Below the pieces are notes generated by a model, which saw nothing but the letters and a program-made list of their open reading frames with translations, was not told the DNA's origin and did not search any database. From positions 2,281,001 through 2,345,000 of the forward strand of contig NZ_OX636706.1 in the NCBI RefSeq assembly GCF_951793255.1: DNA of 64,000 nucleotides. The letters run 5' to 3'. The translations under genes and the position numbers were made by a program. Each line of letters starts with the position of its first letter. Position 1 is the stretch's first letter. Below are positions 9,220 through 18,333 of this stretch, piece by piece. The stretch is from Desulfovibrio piger (GTDB lineage Bacteria; Desulfobacterota; Desulfovibrionia; Desulfovibrionales; Desulfovibrionaceae).

Positions 9220-10641
9220 CTACAACCTCATACGCTGCGCGGCAGCCGCCCGCTGTTCTTGCAGGGGTTCAGGATTTTCCAGAGTTCCCGGAGCGGTACG
9301 CATTTTTTCGTCCGCTTCCATATGAAGCACATGCGCCATACGGTCACAAAGCCGGGCCAGATCCAGCATGGAATGGGGGTCTTCACGAAGCGCCAGATCA
9401 AGAAAGTCCGGGCTTTGCAGGATGATGCGGGCCCTGCTGACAGGGTTGTCCGTTCTCTTGAAGGCAACAGCGGCCTCATCAAGTGACAGCGGCTCCACAG
9501 GTTCCCTGCGCTGAAGGGGGCGCTCGAATATCTGTGTACCGGAGTCTTCCTTTTCATGGACAAAGACGCCGCTGGCCACATCACGCTGCATTTGCAGCTC
9601 AATAAGTTCCGGCCACGACTCACTTTTGGGAAACCACCGGGCTGCGGGCTGCTCGCCCACTTCAAACTGATGCAGCATGGTCAGGATGCGGGCAGCTTCC
9701 GATGCCGCCTGAAAAACAGCTTTGGCATCGCCGCCGGAAAAGGTTTTGTTCCAGTGTGCGATGTAGGCCGCGGAATTGGTCTCAGGCATGGGCAGTCGGA
9801 GATGCGCGCCTGCCAGCATGGAAAACATTTCAGCCCGCATCTCCTCGAAGGCATAGCCCTTGAGCGTCTGCACCTTTTTCTGCTGCCGGTTCTCCCGGCT
9901 TTCGTGTCCGGTTGCATGAAAGAATTCATGCAGCTTGGCAGCATAGTATTCATCCGTACCGCTGAATCGGTCAGGATAGGGCAGAGACACTTCATTTGTC
10001 TTGTGGCTGAAAAGAGGATCGCCACCGTAGTGTTTGACGATAACGCCGGAACTGGCGATGAAGCGTTCCACCAACTCATTCCGTTCGATTTCCGTCATAG
10101 TATGCGAGGACTGTTCCTTGGCGGGAAAGCCTTCGATCTGGGCGGCATTGAACACCGTGAAGGGATAGAAAAGCGTCTTGCGCTCCACGTCGGGCACCAC
10201 AGCCCCCTGCGTCTTGAGTTCCTCAAGACGGCGAAGTTCTTCCCGGCCAAGAAATTTCCAGCTCCCGTCTTCCTCTACGATGTAGGCAACCTCTTCAGGG
10301 CGCAGCACCTTGACACCATGCTCTCCCTTGCGAATATTCATCTTCAATTCGGGATGAGCTTCCTGAAGGGTCTGGAGCTGTCTGAAGGTCATCCAGCGGT
10401 CATCGGCATAGCCTCTGGCAATACTGGCCAGCAGCAGACGCACCATATTTGCACCGCTGTATTCCCTGCCGGTCACAGGACAGAAGGGCATCCCCACAGG
10501 CGTGTCGGAAGTCCACCCCTGCTGCCATTTACCGGCCTTTTCCGCCAGCGAGAGCATGGTTTCGGCAATGCCGTTGACGAACTCCTCCTGAACTTCACGG
10601 CTGACCTGAAAGCGATTTTTCCTTTCTTTTGCAGGGCTCAC
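9220..10641 (-). CDS. ArdC-like antirestriction protein (ssDNA-binding domain plus metallopeptidase-like domain)
   Basis: About 473 residues from a GTG start (GGAGG seven bases upstream; GTGA overlap with the previous stop). The N-terminal ArdC-type domain has conserved segments (GWTSDTPVGMPFCPVTGREYSG, WMTFRQLQ, KGEHGVKV). The second domain has a zincin motif (LHEFFHATGHESR) and a downstream glutamate region (YAFEEMRAEMFS). ArdC proteins of IncW plasmids protect incoming single-stranded DNA from restriction. The C-terminal ~130 residues are less conserved. The exact activity here is inferred from the family. Confidence 0.85.
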   Translation of the reverse strand: MSPAKERKNRFQVSREVQEEFVNGIAETMLSLAEKAGKWQQGWTSDTPVGMPFCPVTGREYSGANMVRLLLASIARGYADDRWMTFRQLQTLQEAHPELKMNIRKGEHGVKVLRPEEVAYIVEEDGSWKFLGREELRRLEELKTQGAVVPDVERKTLFYPFTVFNAAQIEGFPAKEQSSHTMTEIERNELVERFIASSGVIVKHYGGDPLFSHKTNEVSLPYPDRFSGTDEYYAAKLHEFFHATGHESRENRQQKKVQTLKGYAFEEMRAEMFSMLAGAHLRLPMPETNSAAYIAHWNKTFSGGDAKAVFQAASEAARILTMLHQFEVGEQPAARWFPKSESWPELIELQMQRDVASGVFVHEKEDSGTQIFERPLQRREPVEPLSLDEAAVAFKRTDNPVSRARIILQSPDFLDLALREDPHSMLDLARLCDRMAHVLHMEADEKMRTAPGTLENPEPLQEQRAAAAQRMRL

Positions 10642-10853
10642 TGGTCGGCCTCCCTGATGTCGATAATGACGCAATCCTGCATATCCTGCGGATTGAGGAA
10701 ACCTGCCGCGACGGCTTCTTCCCGCGGCAGCAGAAAGGCTCCGGCATCAAGCTGGCGTTCAATATCTTCGCGTGAAAAAAGCACGCATTCCTTTTCGCCA
10801 GAGCGCCGGGAAGCGTCGAAAAGTCCGAGGCTGTTACGCTGATTGTTCTGCAT
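10638..10853 (-). CDS. Small conserved-looking protein, function unknown
   Basis: 71 residues starting MQNNQRNSLGLFDASRRS, with a GGAG site about nine bases upstream. The rest is acidic and soluble, without membrane segment or signal (SREDIERQLDAGAFLLPREE). Its stop overlaps the GTG start of the ArdC-like gene, and it begins 28 bp after traK ends, so it is a genuine operon member by spacing. A longer reading through the upstream gene is possible but would overlap traK in another frame. No function is assigned. Confidence 0.6.
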   Translation of the reverse strand: MQNNQRNSLGLFDASRRSGEKECVLFSREDIERQLDAGAFLLPREEAVAAGFLNPQDMQDCVIIDIREADQ

Positions 10854-10881
10854 ACGCAAAATCTCCACGAAGCAAGGCGGC

Positions 10882-11157
10882 TTACCACCGGCACCGCTTG
10901 CGCCAAAGGGTTTCGGAATATCTGGTTTCCCGCCTCCTGCCCATAATCGCCGTTCGGATGGCGCGAAGGCAGGCAAGAGGCGACATGCCGGTACGCTGAA
11001 CAAGATACAGACCGATGATGCCCAGCATCGCAAGGCTTGCCGTCCACCATGCCCAATGGAAAAGCCACAGAAGCAGCGGAAAGACGGCGCGGGCATCCAG
11101 AACAAGGATTTTGGGCGTAATGCCCGTATCCCGCCAGAGAATGTCGCCGGTCATCAT
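10882..11157 (-). CDS. traK: IcmT/TraK-like small membrane protein
   Basis: 91 residues with the IcmT signature near the N-terminus (WRDTGITPKILVLDARAVFP) followed by a hydrophobic stretch rich in Leu/Trp (LLLWLFHWAWWT) and a second membrane segment. IcmT is a small inner-membrane component of Dot/Icm and TraK its IncI counterpart. The start overlaps the traJ stop (ATGA). Identification is by pattern resemblance and position next to dotB. Confidence 0.82.
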   Translation of the reverse strand: MMTGDILWRDTGITPKILVLDARAVFPLLLWLFHWAWWTASLAMLGIIGLYLVQRTGMSPLACLRAIRTAIMGRRRETRYSETLWRKRCRW

Positions 11158-12290
11158 GCTTTTACCTCCCGTCTTTTGCGTTCCGCCAGAATTGCCAGAT
11201 AGTTCTCCCTGCCGATGCGCCCGGCGGCATAGGCGCGTTCCGCAGCGTCCTGAATCCGCTGGCCGTATTCGCCCAGCAGGATTTCCGCCTGCGGAATCAG
11301 ACGTTCCAGCGGCGTGTCCAGCAGTCTTTCCCGGATTGTCGGCGTGAAGGCCAGATATTCGCGCAGGGCCGTGCGCCCGCTGTTGTCCGGCAAAGGGACA
11401 AGGCGCTGCGAAATGACAAGGCGCAGACTGGCCAGCAAGGTGGCAGTAACCTGAAGACGTTCCGCAACGGGAAAGACATTGATGATGCGGCTGAGCGTTT
11501 CCGGCACGGAACGGGTATGTACGGTCGAATAGGCGGCAACACCGATTTCAGCACTTTCAATCATGCCCCGGAGCGTATCGGGGTCGCGACTTTCCCCGAT
11601 CAGCACCACATCCGGGGCTGTCCGCGTGCTGTTGCGCGTCGCAGTCAGAAAAGACTTCAGATGTTCCGGGATGGTGCTTTGCGATACCGGCCCGCCGGGA
11701 TGGGGAATGGCGTCAAAATCGAACTCAATGGGAGCTTCATAGGTACTGACGTTGCGCCCGCCTTTTTCAATGATGCGGCGAAGAATGGCGGCAAGCAGCG
11801 TACTTTTTCCGCTTCCCATGACGCCCGTGACCAGAACCAGCCCATGAGGCGGCATGGCATGTTCAAGAATCTCCGCTTCGACATGCAGGTCTTCCAGCGC
11901 GGGCGGCATGGAGGGAATTGCCCGAAAGACAATCTTGACGCCCGTGGAATATCCGTCGGCAACGGGCGTGGCATTGCCGCGATACCGAAGGCGAACCCCG
12001 CGCGATTCCTCTATTTCATGGGCAAAATCATAATCGGACTGACCGGACTTGATCAGGGCGGCAACGGAATTGTTGCGCGTCAGACGCTCCAGCGCTGCCA
12101 GCAGCTCATCCGTGGAGATGGCCTTCTTTGTCACAGGACGCCATGTTCCGTTCAGGCGCATCCAGGCCGGAAGCCCGGAACGCAGGCATAAATCAGACAT
12201 ACCGCGCTGTGTGGCCCAAAGCAGGAGATTGTTGAATTCGCCATGATCCCAGCGGATACGCGGCTCGTATGGATAATAGTCCGAAGTCAT
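11154..12290 (-). CDS. traJ: DotB/TraJ secretion ATPase (PilT-like)
   Basis: A 378-residue hexameric secretion ATPase. It has an N-terminal PilT/GspE-type domain (MSDLCLRSGLPAWMRLNG), Walker A GVMGSGKST near residue 156, the Asp-box (YEAPIEFDFDAIPHP), a Walker B region (PDVVLIGESRDPDTLRG) and His box (AAYSTVHTRSVPETL). DotB powers assembly or transfer by the type IVB channel from the cytoplasmic face. ATGA overlaps on both sides tie it to traI upstream and traK downstream. Confidence 0.95.
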   Translation of the reverse strand: MTSDYYPYEPRIRWDHGEFNNLLLWATQRGMSDLCLRSGLPAWMRLNGTWRPVTKKAISTDELLAALERLTRNNSVAALIKSGQSDYDFAHEIEESRGVRLRYRGNATPVADGYSTGVKIVFRAIPSMPPALEDLHVEAEILEHAMPPHGLVLVTGVMGSGKSTLLAAILRRIIEKGGRNVSTYEAPIEFDFDAIPHPGGPVSQSTIPEHLKSFLTATRNSTRTAPDVVLIGESRDPDTLRGMIESAEIGVAAYSTVHTRSVPETLSRIINVFPVAERLQVTATLLASLRLVISQRLVPLPDNSGRTALREYLAFTPTIRERLLDTPLERLIPQAEILLGEYGQRIQDAAERAYAAGRIGRENYLAILAERKRREVKA

Positions 12291-13522
12291 CTGCCTGCCC
12301 CCTTTTTCGGGGAAGTCGGCAGCGAAACCGTAAAGGCCGATGGGGCGGTAATCCTGTAGACGCGCTGACCGATATGCAGCAGATTTCCCTTCCCGGAGGT
12401 GCGCATACCCGTCTCGGAGGATGCCGTGCGGATACGACTCAGAAGATGCTGCGCTGTCAGAAGGTGATAGAGCATGGCTCCGCGATAACTGCGCGTCATG
12501 CGGGCCACATTGTCCGCATAGAGCAGATCCGCTTCCGCCAGCCCCTGTGCCCAGGCTTCACGCACGGCACTGCGCCAGATGGCCCGCTCTTCGCTGTTTC
12601 TGGGCAGTACCGCGGGGTGGGGGCTCTCCGGCGCGGGGAAGTCATCCATCATCAGAAATTCGCGCCAGTGCGGCGCAGCAGCGATATAGCGGGCCGGTTC
12701 CAGCAATTCATAGGTGGACGTTGCCGCCGTGGCCGTCATGCTGTCTTCAATCCTCATGGACGCGCCGGATCGCGCAATCAGAGGCGGCATAATCAGCGCA
12801 TCTCCCTGCGTCAGCAGCAGAGGGGAAAAATTGAAAGCGGCATCCATGACGGCGCTATGGCGTTCCGTCTGCCTCACAAGCTGGCCATAGCGCCAGGCAA
12901 TGGCCGTCTGAAATGTCACGAGCTGGGCAGCCTCTCTGATAGCATTGGGACGCATCCGGCTGACAGCCGTGTTGCCGGCGCTTTTTTCTCCCTTCATTTC
13001 CAGAAGAGATGTCAGTTCCGCAGGCTCTCCCGGACGAGGGCCGGAAGCCGTGTCCACTGGTGTGTGAACCGCCAGATACTGCCCGGAACCATCTTCACGA
13101 TAGGATGCGTCATGAGGCGTAAAGGCATTCTTGGTCCTGTTGCCGTTCGCAGGTGCGGGAGCATTCTCAACCGTGGGCGGAATCGGGGCGGGATTGGAAA
13201 TATCTCCCTGTGTTTTTTCCGCACAGCCGGTCAGCATGATGCAGACCAGCAAAGGAAGAAGGCAGGATTTAAGATAGCGGAAACCGTCTTCCCCCAGCCG
13301 GTCAAGATAACGGCAAAGCGTCGAGACAAGACGCGAGGTATGACGGGCAAGCAGGCCACAGGCAAGCAGCAGCACTACCATACCGCAACCGCACAGTACG
13401 AAACCAGCGGCAGACATGTCCGCAGCGGCAAATCCGTCCTGAAAACCGTCCCTGTAGGCTGTCTCATGGGAAGGTACAAACTGTGCACGCGGCATGGGGG
13501 CGGGGATCAAATCACTGCTCAT
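12287..13522 (-). CDS. traI: DotC/TraI outer-membrane core lipoprotein with unusual N-terminal extension
   Basis: 411 residues. The C-terminal ~310 match DotC/TraI: REDGSGQYLAVHTPV, AWRYGQLV, FNFSPLLL, and a long helical tail. A lipobox (LLVCIMLTGC) puts the lipid-attached cysteine at residue 100, not near residue 20 as usual. The preceding part has its own hydrophobic segment (about 38-58) and no better start was seen between it and the lipobox. DotC works with DotD and DotH in the outer-membrane ring. Overlaps with traH and traJ are of ATGA type. Confidence 0.88.
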   Translation of the reverse strand: MSSDLIPAPMPRAQFVPSHETAYRDGFQDGFAAADMSAAGFVLCGCGMVVLLLACGLLARHTSRLVSTLCRYLDRLGEDGFRYLKSCLLPLLVCIMLTGCAEKTQGDISNPAPIPPTVENAPAPANGNRTKNAFTPHDASYREDGSGQYLAVHTPVDTASGPRPGEPAELTSLLEMKGEKSAGNTAVSRMRPNAIREAAQLVTFQTAIAWRYGQLVRQTERHSAVMDAAFNFSPLLLTQGDALIMPPLIARSGASMRIEDSMTATAATSTYELLEPARYIAAAPHWREFLMMDDFPAPESPHPAVLPRNSEERAIWRSAVREAWAQGLAEADLLYADNVARMTRSYRGAMLYHLLTAQHLLSRIRTASSETGMRTSGKGNLLHIGQRVYRITAPSAFTVSLPTSPKKGAGR

Positions 13523-13992
13523 GACCGCTTCTCCCTGTCGGATGTTCTTGCCAGCGTAATGGTTCTGTTGATGGGATCGACACGCACAAAAGCCAGCGGC
13601 TGCGCCTGCCAGGCAATATCCTCCAGCAGCTCATACGCGGGGCGATTCTGCCCCCGTACAACAACAGTCATGGTCTGGGCGGACGGCCTCCCCACTTCCT
13701 GATAGCGATAGCCGACTTGCAGGCATATTTCCTTGAGCGCTCCTTCCATCGGCCCTGTCCATGCCACGGACACGGGACGTTGCAATGCCGGATCAGGAGG
13801 CGGCAACAGTGGCTGCATTCCCTGACCGCGCAATCTGGCGACCATAGCCAGGTCTTCATGCGCCTGTTCCGCAGCCTGACCGAGAGTTGTGGAAACGATA
13901 TCCGCAGGGGACGGTACAGACGATGCGCTTTCCCTGACCGCGCAGGCACAAAGCCAAAGGCAGCACAGGCACATTGCAAATTTTTGAAACAT
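13519..13992 (-). CDS. traH: DotD/TraH outer-membrane lipoprotein
   Basis: 157 residues from the ATG at 13992, which has AAAGGAGG six bases ahead. The N-terminus is a lipoprotein signal (CCLWLCACAVRES), followed by helices and a C-terminal secretin N0-like domain (PVSVAWTGPMEGALKEICLQ ... QPLAFVRVDPINRTITL). DotD with DotC targets DotH to the outer membrane. Its stop overlaps the traI start. Confidence 0.87.
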   Translation of the reverse strand: MFQKFAMCLCCLWLCACAVRESASSVPSPADIVSTTLGQAAEQAHEDLAMVARLRGQGMQPLLPPPDPALQRPVSVAWTGPMEGALKEICLQVGYRYQEVGRPSAQTMTVVVRGQNRPAYELLEDIAWQAQPLAFVRVDPINRTITLARTSDREKRS

Positions 13993-14037
13993 GGCTTCCT
14001 CCTTTCTCAACGCTGAAATGAGACACACCCCCGCCCC

Positions 14038-14481
14038 TCATGCACGCCTGCGGCATAGCCCGACGCAGTGCCACAGCCAGCGCCCGAACGGCAGAAAGCG
14101 ACGTTGCCGCAGGATGGAAATTCTCCAGGCTGTCGTCATGATCCCCAGAAGGCAGGGAGGCACAACAAGACATGCGGTAATCAGGGCCAGAGGGCTTTGC
14201 TGCCATGCTGCCGCCGTCAGGGCAGCAGCAGAGGGAAAACCGAACAACGGAAAACGCAGACGCAACCCTCTGATGACGCGAGGGATGGCCGCTGAATCCT
14301 CAATGCCCCATGCCACAAGCAGAAGATGAAATTCCTGCGTTACGGCAGCCTGCTCCGGGGCGGAGCGGTGCTTACGAAAGGCCGCAATGCGCGAGCTGAA
14401 GCCGGAACCAAGTGCCGCAAGCTGTTGTCTGGATTGCCGTACTGCGGTTCTTACCCCTTGATATTTTGTGTTTTCCTGCAT
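14038..14481 (-). CDS. IcmV/TraX-like inner membrane protein
   Basis: 147 residues with a charged N-terminal third and two hydrophobic segments in the second half (about residues 70-115: FPSAAALTAAAW..., LITACLVVPPCLLGIM). It lies five bases after the traY (dotA) stop. IcmV in Legionella and TraX in R64 are small two-segment membrane proteins encoded beside DotA/TraY, so this is the likely counterpart, but residue similarity alone does not prove it. Confidence 0.6.
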   Translation of the reverse strand: MQENTKYQGVRTAVRQSRQQLAALGSGFSSRIAAFRKHRSAPEQAAVTQEFHLLLVAWGIEDSAAIPRVIRGLRLRFPLFGFPSAAALTAAAWQQSPLALITACLVVPPCLLGIMTTAWRISILRQRRFLPFGRWLWHCVGLCRRRA

Positions 14482-14486
14482 GGTAT

Positions 14487-16580
14487 TCAGCTCCTGAAGC
14501 TCTCCTGTGAAATAGATTCAGATGGGGCGGCAGCCTGTGGGGCTTCCGGGGCCACGGACGGCGGCTGATTCCAGCGTCGCACGGCATCCCCGCGCAGTTC
14601 ACGCGCTCCATGCGCCCCGGAACTGACAGCATTGGTGGAGCCGACAAAAACATTCTTGGCTCCGGCCTGATCTTCCTTTTCTCCAAGGCTATGAAACTGC
14701 TGTCCAATCCAGTTCGTCACATGTTCCGGTAGGTAGTGAATGAGGGAAAAAAACTTGTTAGCCGCCATGATGACGACAATGCCAAGGATAACCAGCATGG
14801 CGAACGTGCCTGTTATGCCGATTATTCTGGTCTGTGCCGTTCCGGCAATGAACAGCTCAAACCCCGCCCCGACAAGTCGGCCCAGCACATTCATCAAGAG
14901 AATCGCGGCAAAAAAGCCTGTCACCATCAAAGGAGGACGAATGACGATGCCCAGCAAAAGGATGTAGCCGCGCCTGCCATGTTGACCGGCTGCGCCGTCG
15001 CCTTCGGGTAACGCATGGGCACAAAGCCAGAGAGGGGCCGCAACAAGGGCTTCCACGATAAGGATGATCCAGCCCACCAGCGCGGAAATCCAGCGAATGA
15101 AGGGAATGGCCGGCAGATAATAGGCCAGTGCCAGGCCGTACAGCAGAAGGGGGAGAAAGACGGAAAACAGCGCAAAGGAAATATATTTGTCCAGATTGGG
15201 AACGGCCTTGCCGACAAGAGGCAGTGCCTTGCCGAGAGCGTGCGTCACGTCCACAACGCCCAGAGCAGAAGCAAGGCCCCAGGCTGTGCCAATCAGGTAG
15301 TCTCCCACATTGGAAACCGCCAGAATGGGGTCCTGACTGGAGAGTTTCTCAACCGCAACAGGAAGGATATTCCCGGCAACAAGCTGATTCAGCGTGGAGC
15401 GCAGCCAGTTGATAATCTCGTCAAAGGCCCTGCCCTCATCCGTAACGGCGGGAGTGGAGGCCGCGCGGGGAATTTCCCGGCGGATGGAATAGGCGGTCTT
15501 GATATAGTTCGCTACCCGTTCCCTGACGGCTTCGTAATCCTGTAAGCCGCGCATTTGCGCATGAAGTTCCGATTCCGTGTATTCATGCGGACTGTAGGCA
15601 ATGCCGGAATACATGGCTTCCCGAACTTCTTGATTGATCCACGCCACAGACCAGTAGGAAGAACCGGCCATGATCCAGCCGTAGCGGGCAGCCCATTCCT
15701 GAAACTCTCCGAGCTTGCTCTGAAGCTGGCCTTGTCGGGCATACTCTTGCAGATTGGAAAGAATGGCCTCATTAACTTGATCCGCAGCGTCATAGAGGGC
15801 ACGGGCCGGAATGGCTGACGCTGGCGTGTCAGGATTGGCCAGCTCACGGGCAACAGCCGAAAGAGACGAAATGGCCGCCCCGACTGCATTGACCTTCCCT
15901 CGGCACAAGGCGTCGCCTTCATTAACACAGCTGACGCTGATACTTCCGGCATTGCCACTGAAGATGAACGTATATTCACCACCGGACTGAAACCAGTTTC
16001 CGCTGTACTGCCATGCGCCCCCCGGAGAGACATTCAGACCGCGCCGCTCGCTCATGTAATACTGGAGCGTCAGGGATTCCAAAGCGCCATTGGTAATGGC
16101 CGCATAGTGGGAGACATTCTGGGGCGGAGCCTGCACGGACATCTGCCCCCCATGTTCCACAAAGTAGTCTGTTCCCAGTTCCCAGACGTAGTTGCCGAGA
16201 TTGATGGAAAAACCGATGCAGGCCAGAATGGCAACCTGAAAGAGGCTCAATCCCTTGAAAATAGGAGCAAGCGCCCCCATAGCTCCCACAAAACGCACAG
16301 GCATCCAGAGAGAGCTGTACCGCTTGCCGAAAGGTACACCCTCATGGGCAGTTCCAGCTACGGCAATGGCTGACACCCAGACGAACAGCGCGGAAATGAC
16401 AGCCAGAGCCACGAGATTAAAGACGCTGAAAAGTTGCAGCATCAGTTCCGCAGCCTGCGAACCGCCAAGCCCTTGCCCCCAGGCATCCCAGCCCTTTCCC
16501 AGAAAGGCATCAAGAATCTGTTTGCTGCCGTCCGTTTCCAGCAGGACTTCCGAAGTGGCGGGAATGTCAGAAGCGGCCAT
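14487..16580 (-). CDS. traY: DotA/TraY polytopic inner-membrane protein
   Basis: 697 residues with about eight membrane segments and a large periplasmic loop. N-terminal hydrophobic block with FVWVSAIAVAGTAHEGVPFG and FVGAMGALAPIFKG, a soluble loop from ~120 to ~400, then four to five further helices (VFLPLLLYGLALAYYLPAIPF, LVGWIILIVEALVAAPLWL). These are characteristic of DotA/TraY. DotA is an essential channel component. It is the first gene of the block downstream of the toxin-antitoxin insertion, so it may need its own promoter in 16580-16650. Confidence 0.93.
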   Translation of the reverse strand: MAASDIPATSEVLLETDGSKQILDAFLGKGWDAWGQGLGGSQAAELMLQLFSVFNLVALAVISALFVWVSAIAVAGTAHEGVPFGKRYSSLWMPVRFVGAMGALAPIFKGLSLFQVAILACIGFSINLGNYVWELGTDYFVEHGGQMSVQAPPQNVSHYAAITNGALESLTLQYYMSERRGLNVSPGGAWQYSGNWFQSGGEYTFIFSGNAGSISVSCVNEGDALCRGKVNAVGAAISSLSAVARELANPDTPASAIPARALYDAADQVNEAILSNLQEYARQGQLQSKLGEFQEWAARYGWIMAGSSYWSVAWINQEVREAMYSGIAYSPHEYTESELHAQMRGLQDYEAVRERVANYIKTAYSIRREIPRAASTPAVTDEGRAFDEIINWLRSTLNQLVAGNILPVAVEKLSSQDPILAVSNVGDYLIGTAWGLASALGVVDVTHALGKALPLVGKAVPNLDKYISFALFSVFLPLLLYGLALAYYLPAIPFIRWISALVGWIILIVEALVAAPLWLCAHALPEGDGAAGQHGRRGYILLLGIVIRPPLMVTGFFAAILLMNVLGRLVGAGFELFIAGTAQTRIIGITGTFAMLVILGIVVIMAANKFFSLIHYLPEHVTNWIGQQFHSLGEKEDQAGAKNVFVGSTNAVSSGAHGARELRGDAVRRWNQPPSVAPEAPQAAAPSESISQESFRS

Positions 16581-16599
16581 AGGTCACTCCTCGGCAGAA

Positions 16600-16627
16600 T
16601 TGACATTATGCCCAAATGGGCTACAGT
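16600..16627 (+). promoter_or_regulatory. Promoter and palindromic operator of the toxin-antitoxin operon
   Basis: TTGACA (16600-16605), 16-bp spacer, TACAGT (16622-16627), 22 bp ahead of the antitoxin ATG. The spacer contains a palindrome GCCCA-AA-TGGGC (16610-16621), the expected place for autorepression by an RHH antitoxin/toxin complex. Confidence 0.6.
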
Positions 16628-16649
16628 TAGCAAAACAAGGAGAAAAACT

Positions 16650-16910
16650 ATGCCTGCCAATGATTATGTTCGTGCTCGTATCGATCCATCTATTAAGAAT
16701 GAGGCTGCTGCAGTGCTGGCGGGGATGGGCCTGACGGTTTCCGACGCCTGTCGTATGATGCTGACCAAGATTGCCAAGGAAAAGTGCCTGCCTTTCGGGA
16801 CGGAAGTCCCCAATGAATTGACTTGCAGAACGCTGGAAGAAGTTGACAGAGGTGAAAATCTGCACCGCGCCAAGGATGCAGACGATCTTTTTCGTCAGCT
16901 GGGTATTTAA
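16650..16910 (+). CDS. RelB/DinJ-family antitoxin
   Basis: 86 residues starting MPANDYVRARIDPSIKNEAA, an N-terminal ribbon-helix-helix domain with the DinJ pattern (ARIDPSIKNEAAAVLAGMGLTVSDACRMML), and an acidic C-terminal part that would wrap the toxin. AAGGAG precedes the ATG. The stop codon abuts the toxin ATG directly. It neutralises the partner mRNA interferase and represses the operon. Confidence 0.9.
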   Translation: MPANDYVRARIDPSIKNEAAAVLAGMGLTVSDACRMMLTKIAKEKCLPFGTEVPNELTCRTLEEVDRGENLHRAKDADDLFRQLGI

Positions 16911-17183
16911 ATGCGTAATCCTGTTTACTCGACGCAATTTCGCCGCGACTTGAAAAAAGTGGAGCAACGAGGATATGACCTTGAAAAGCTCAAGGTGGTC
17001 ATGCGTATTTTGTTGAATGAAGAAGAATTGCCGCCGGAGTACAAGGATCATCCTCTGAAGGGTATCTGGAAGAAGCACAGAGATCTGCATATTGCTCCAG
17101 ATTGGCTGTTGATTTATAAAATTGATGGAAAAGATTGTATTTTTTCCAGAACAGGGACTCATGCGGATATTTTTTCTATGTAA
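16911..17183 (+). CDS. YafQ-family mRNA interferase toxin
   Basis: 90 residues of the RelE/YafQ fold: YSTQFRRDLKKVEQRGYD at the N-terminus, the YafQ core (YKDHPLKGIWKKHRDLHIAP, histidines H-x3-H), WLLIYKI, and a C-terminal IFSRTGTHADIF containing a catalytic-type His/Phe. Such toxins cut mRNA on the ribosome. The pair stabilises the ICE in its host. It is convergent with traW, whose end is 16 bp away. Confidence 0.9.
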   Translation: MRNPVYSTQFRRDLKKVEQRGYDLEKLKVVMRILLNEEELPPEYKDHPLKGIWKKHRDLHIAPDWLLIYKIDGKDCIFSRTGTHADIFSM

Positions 17184-17198
17184 AAGCATGTTGTCATC

Positions 17199-18299
17199 CT
17201 ACTGCTGTGCACCGACCATGCGGGCATAAAGGTCTTCCATATCTTTACCTGAGGTTCCCTCCATACGGGCGAGAAAGTCCAGCGAGGCTATGACGCTCAG
17301 TCGATCCAGAAATTCAGTATTCTTGCGCGTCAGCTCCAGTTGCAAGGCCTGCATCATGGCAAGCTCACGCAACAGGCCGGTATCTGTCGATGCGGCAAGC
17401 TGGGCAAACCAGTTAGGATTGCCGACGCGCATCTGCGAGAGCAGCTTGAACAGACCGACTTCTGAAAGTCTGCCATCCACAAGGCCGGGAGGCGTTCCGC
17501 TTCCCCCGGCTTCTGTCCACTGATTTTGCGCCCATGCGGCCACGTCTTCCGGCAGCGTGGGAGAATGCAGCACCACATGGTGATTGAGGGCTTCGGCTAC
17601 AGCGGCAAGCCGGTTCTCATGGATTCTGCGGGCGGCCGCGTAGGTCTGTCCCGCTGCCGTCTTCTTCTGCGCATCCGTCACCACCGGCAGGGGGCGCGGA
17701 TTGGCCAGCGTCTTGATACTTTCATGCGCCTGCGCCACCTGCTCCCCGGTCAGCGTGCCCTGCAAGGGGAACAGTGCTTCCAGTGTTTCCTGTTCCGAAG
17801 GATGCTCTTCCGCCAGAACTCGTTGCAGAAACTCCACAGGGCGGGCGCCCTGGGTATTGCCGTAGTCATGCTGCTTTTCACGCATGGTCGCCTGAAGTTC
17901 CTGTCCGGCCCGTGCGCCAAGCTGTATGCCTGCCCCAAGCGTACTTGCCCCGCAAAGGCCGGACGGCTGGGCAGCCTTACCGTACATATCCTCCGTTTTC
18001 AGGCTTTCATCCGCCATGCCCTGCCCCTTGAGGGCTGCCGCATTGCTTTCCTTAAGGGCCACAATCGCCCGGATAATGGTCGCAGACTCACTTTTGATCG
18101 TGCCGATGACATTCTGTGCCGTAAGAACAATTTCTGAACGGATGGCCTCAGCTTCGGCAGCCGTATGGGCATTGACAGCCTGTATTGTTTCCATCTTTGC
18201 CGCCGTAATCATGCTGTTGATGGAACCGCAGCTACAGCCCCCCGACCATGCCTGGGCAGGAACGAAAATCAGCAGCAGGGCGAAAAGCATCTGTTTCAT
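17199..18299 (-). CDS. traW: TraW-like periplasmic transfer protein
   Basis: 366 residues with a signal peptide (MKQMLFALLLIFVPAQAWSG), then a Cys-rich start (GCSCGSINSM), a helical coil region and several conserved blocks (LFPLQGTLTGEQ, ALQLELTRKNTEFLDRLSV). Position between traU and traY matches TraW (IcmX position) of R64-type operons. Function is as a periplasmic component needed for transfer; details are unknown. The gene starts 34 bp after the traU stop. Confidence 0.75.
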   Translation of the reverse strand: MKQMLFALLLIFVPAQAWSGGCSCGSINSMITAAKMETIQAVNAHTAAEAEAIRSEIVLTAQNVIGTIKSESATIIRAIVALKESNAAALKGQGMADESLKTEDMYGKAAQPSGLCGASTLGAGIQLGARAGQELQATMREKQHDYGNTQGARPVEFLQRVLAEEHPSEQETLEALFPLQGTLTGEQVAQAHESIKTLANPRPLPVVTDAQKKTAAGQTYAAARRIHENRLAAVAEALNHHVVLHSPTLPEDVAAWAQNQWTEAGGSGTPPGLVDGRLSEVGLFKLLSQMRVGNPNWFAQLAASTDTGLLRELAMMQALQLELTRKNTEFLDRLSVIASLDFLARMEGTSGKDMEDLYARMVGAQQ

Positions 18300-18333
18300 T
18301 GTTCCCCCTCGATTTCGTCTACGATTTCAAGGA

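Noticed and set aside
10595..11068. 157-codon frame overlapping traK and the small gene at 10638-10853
   Set aside because: It runs through three better-supported coding frames and has no start signal.
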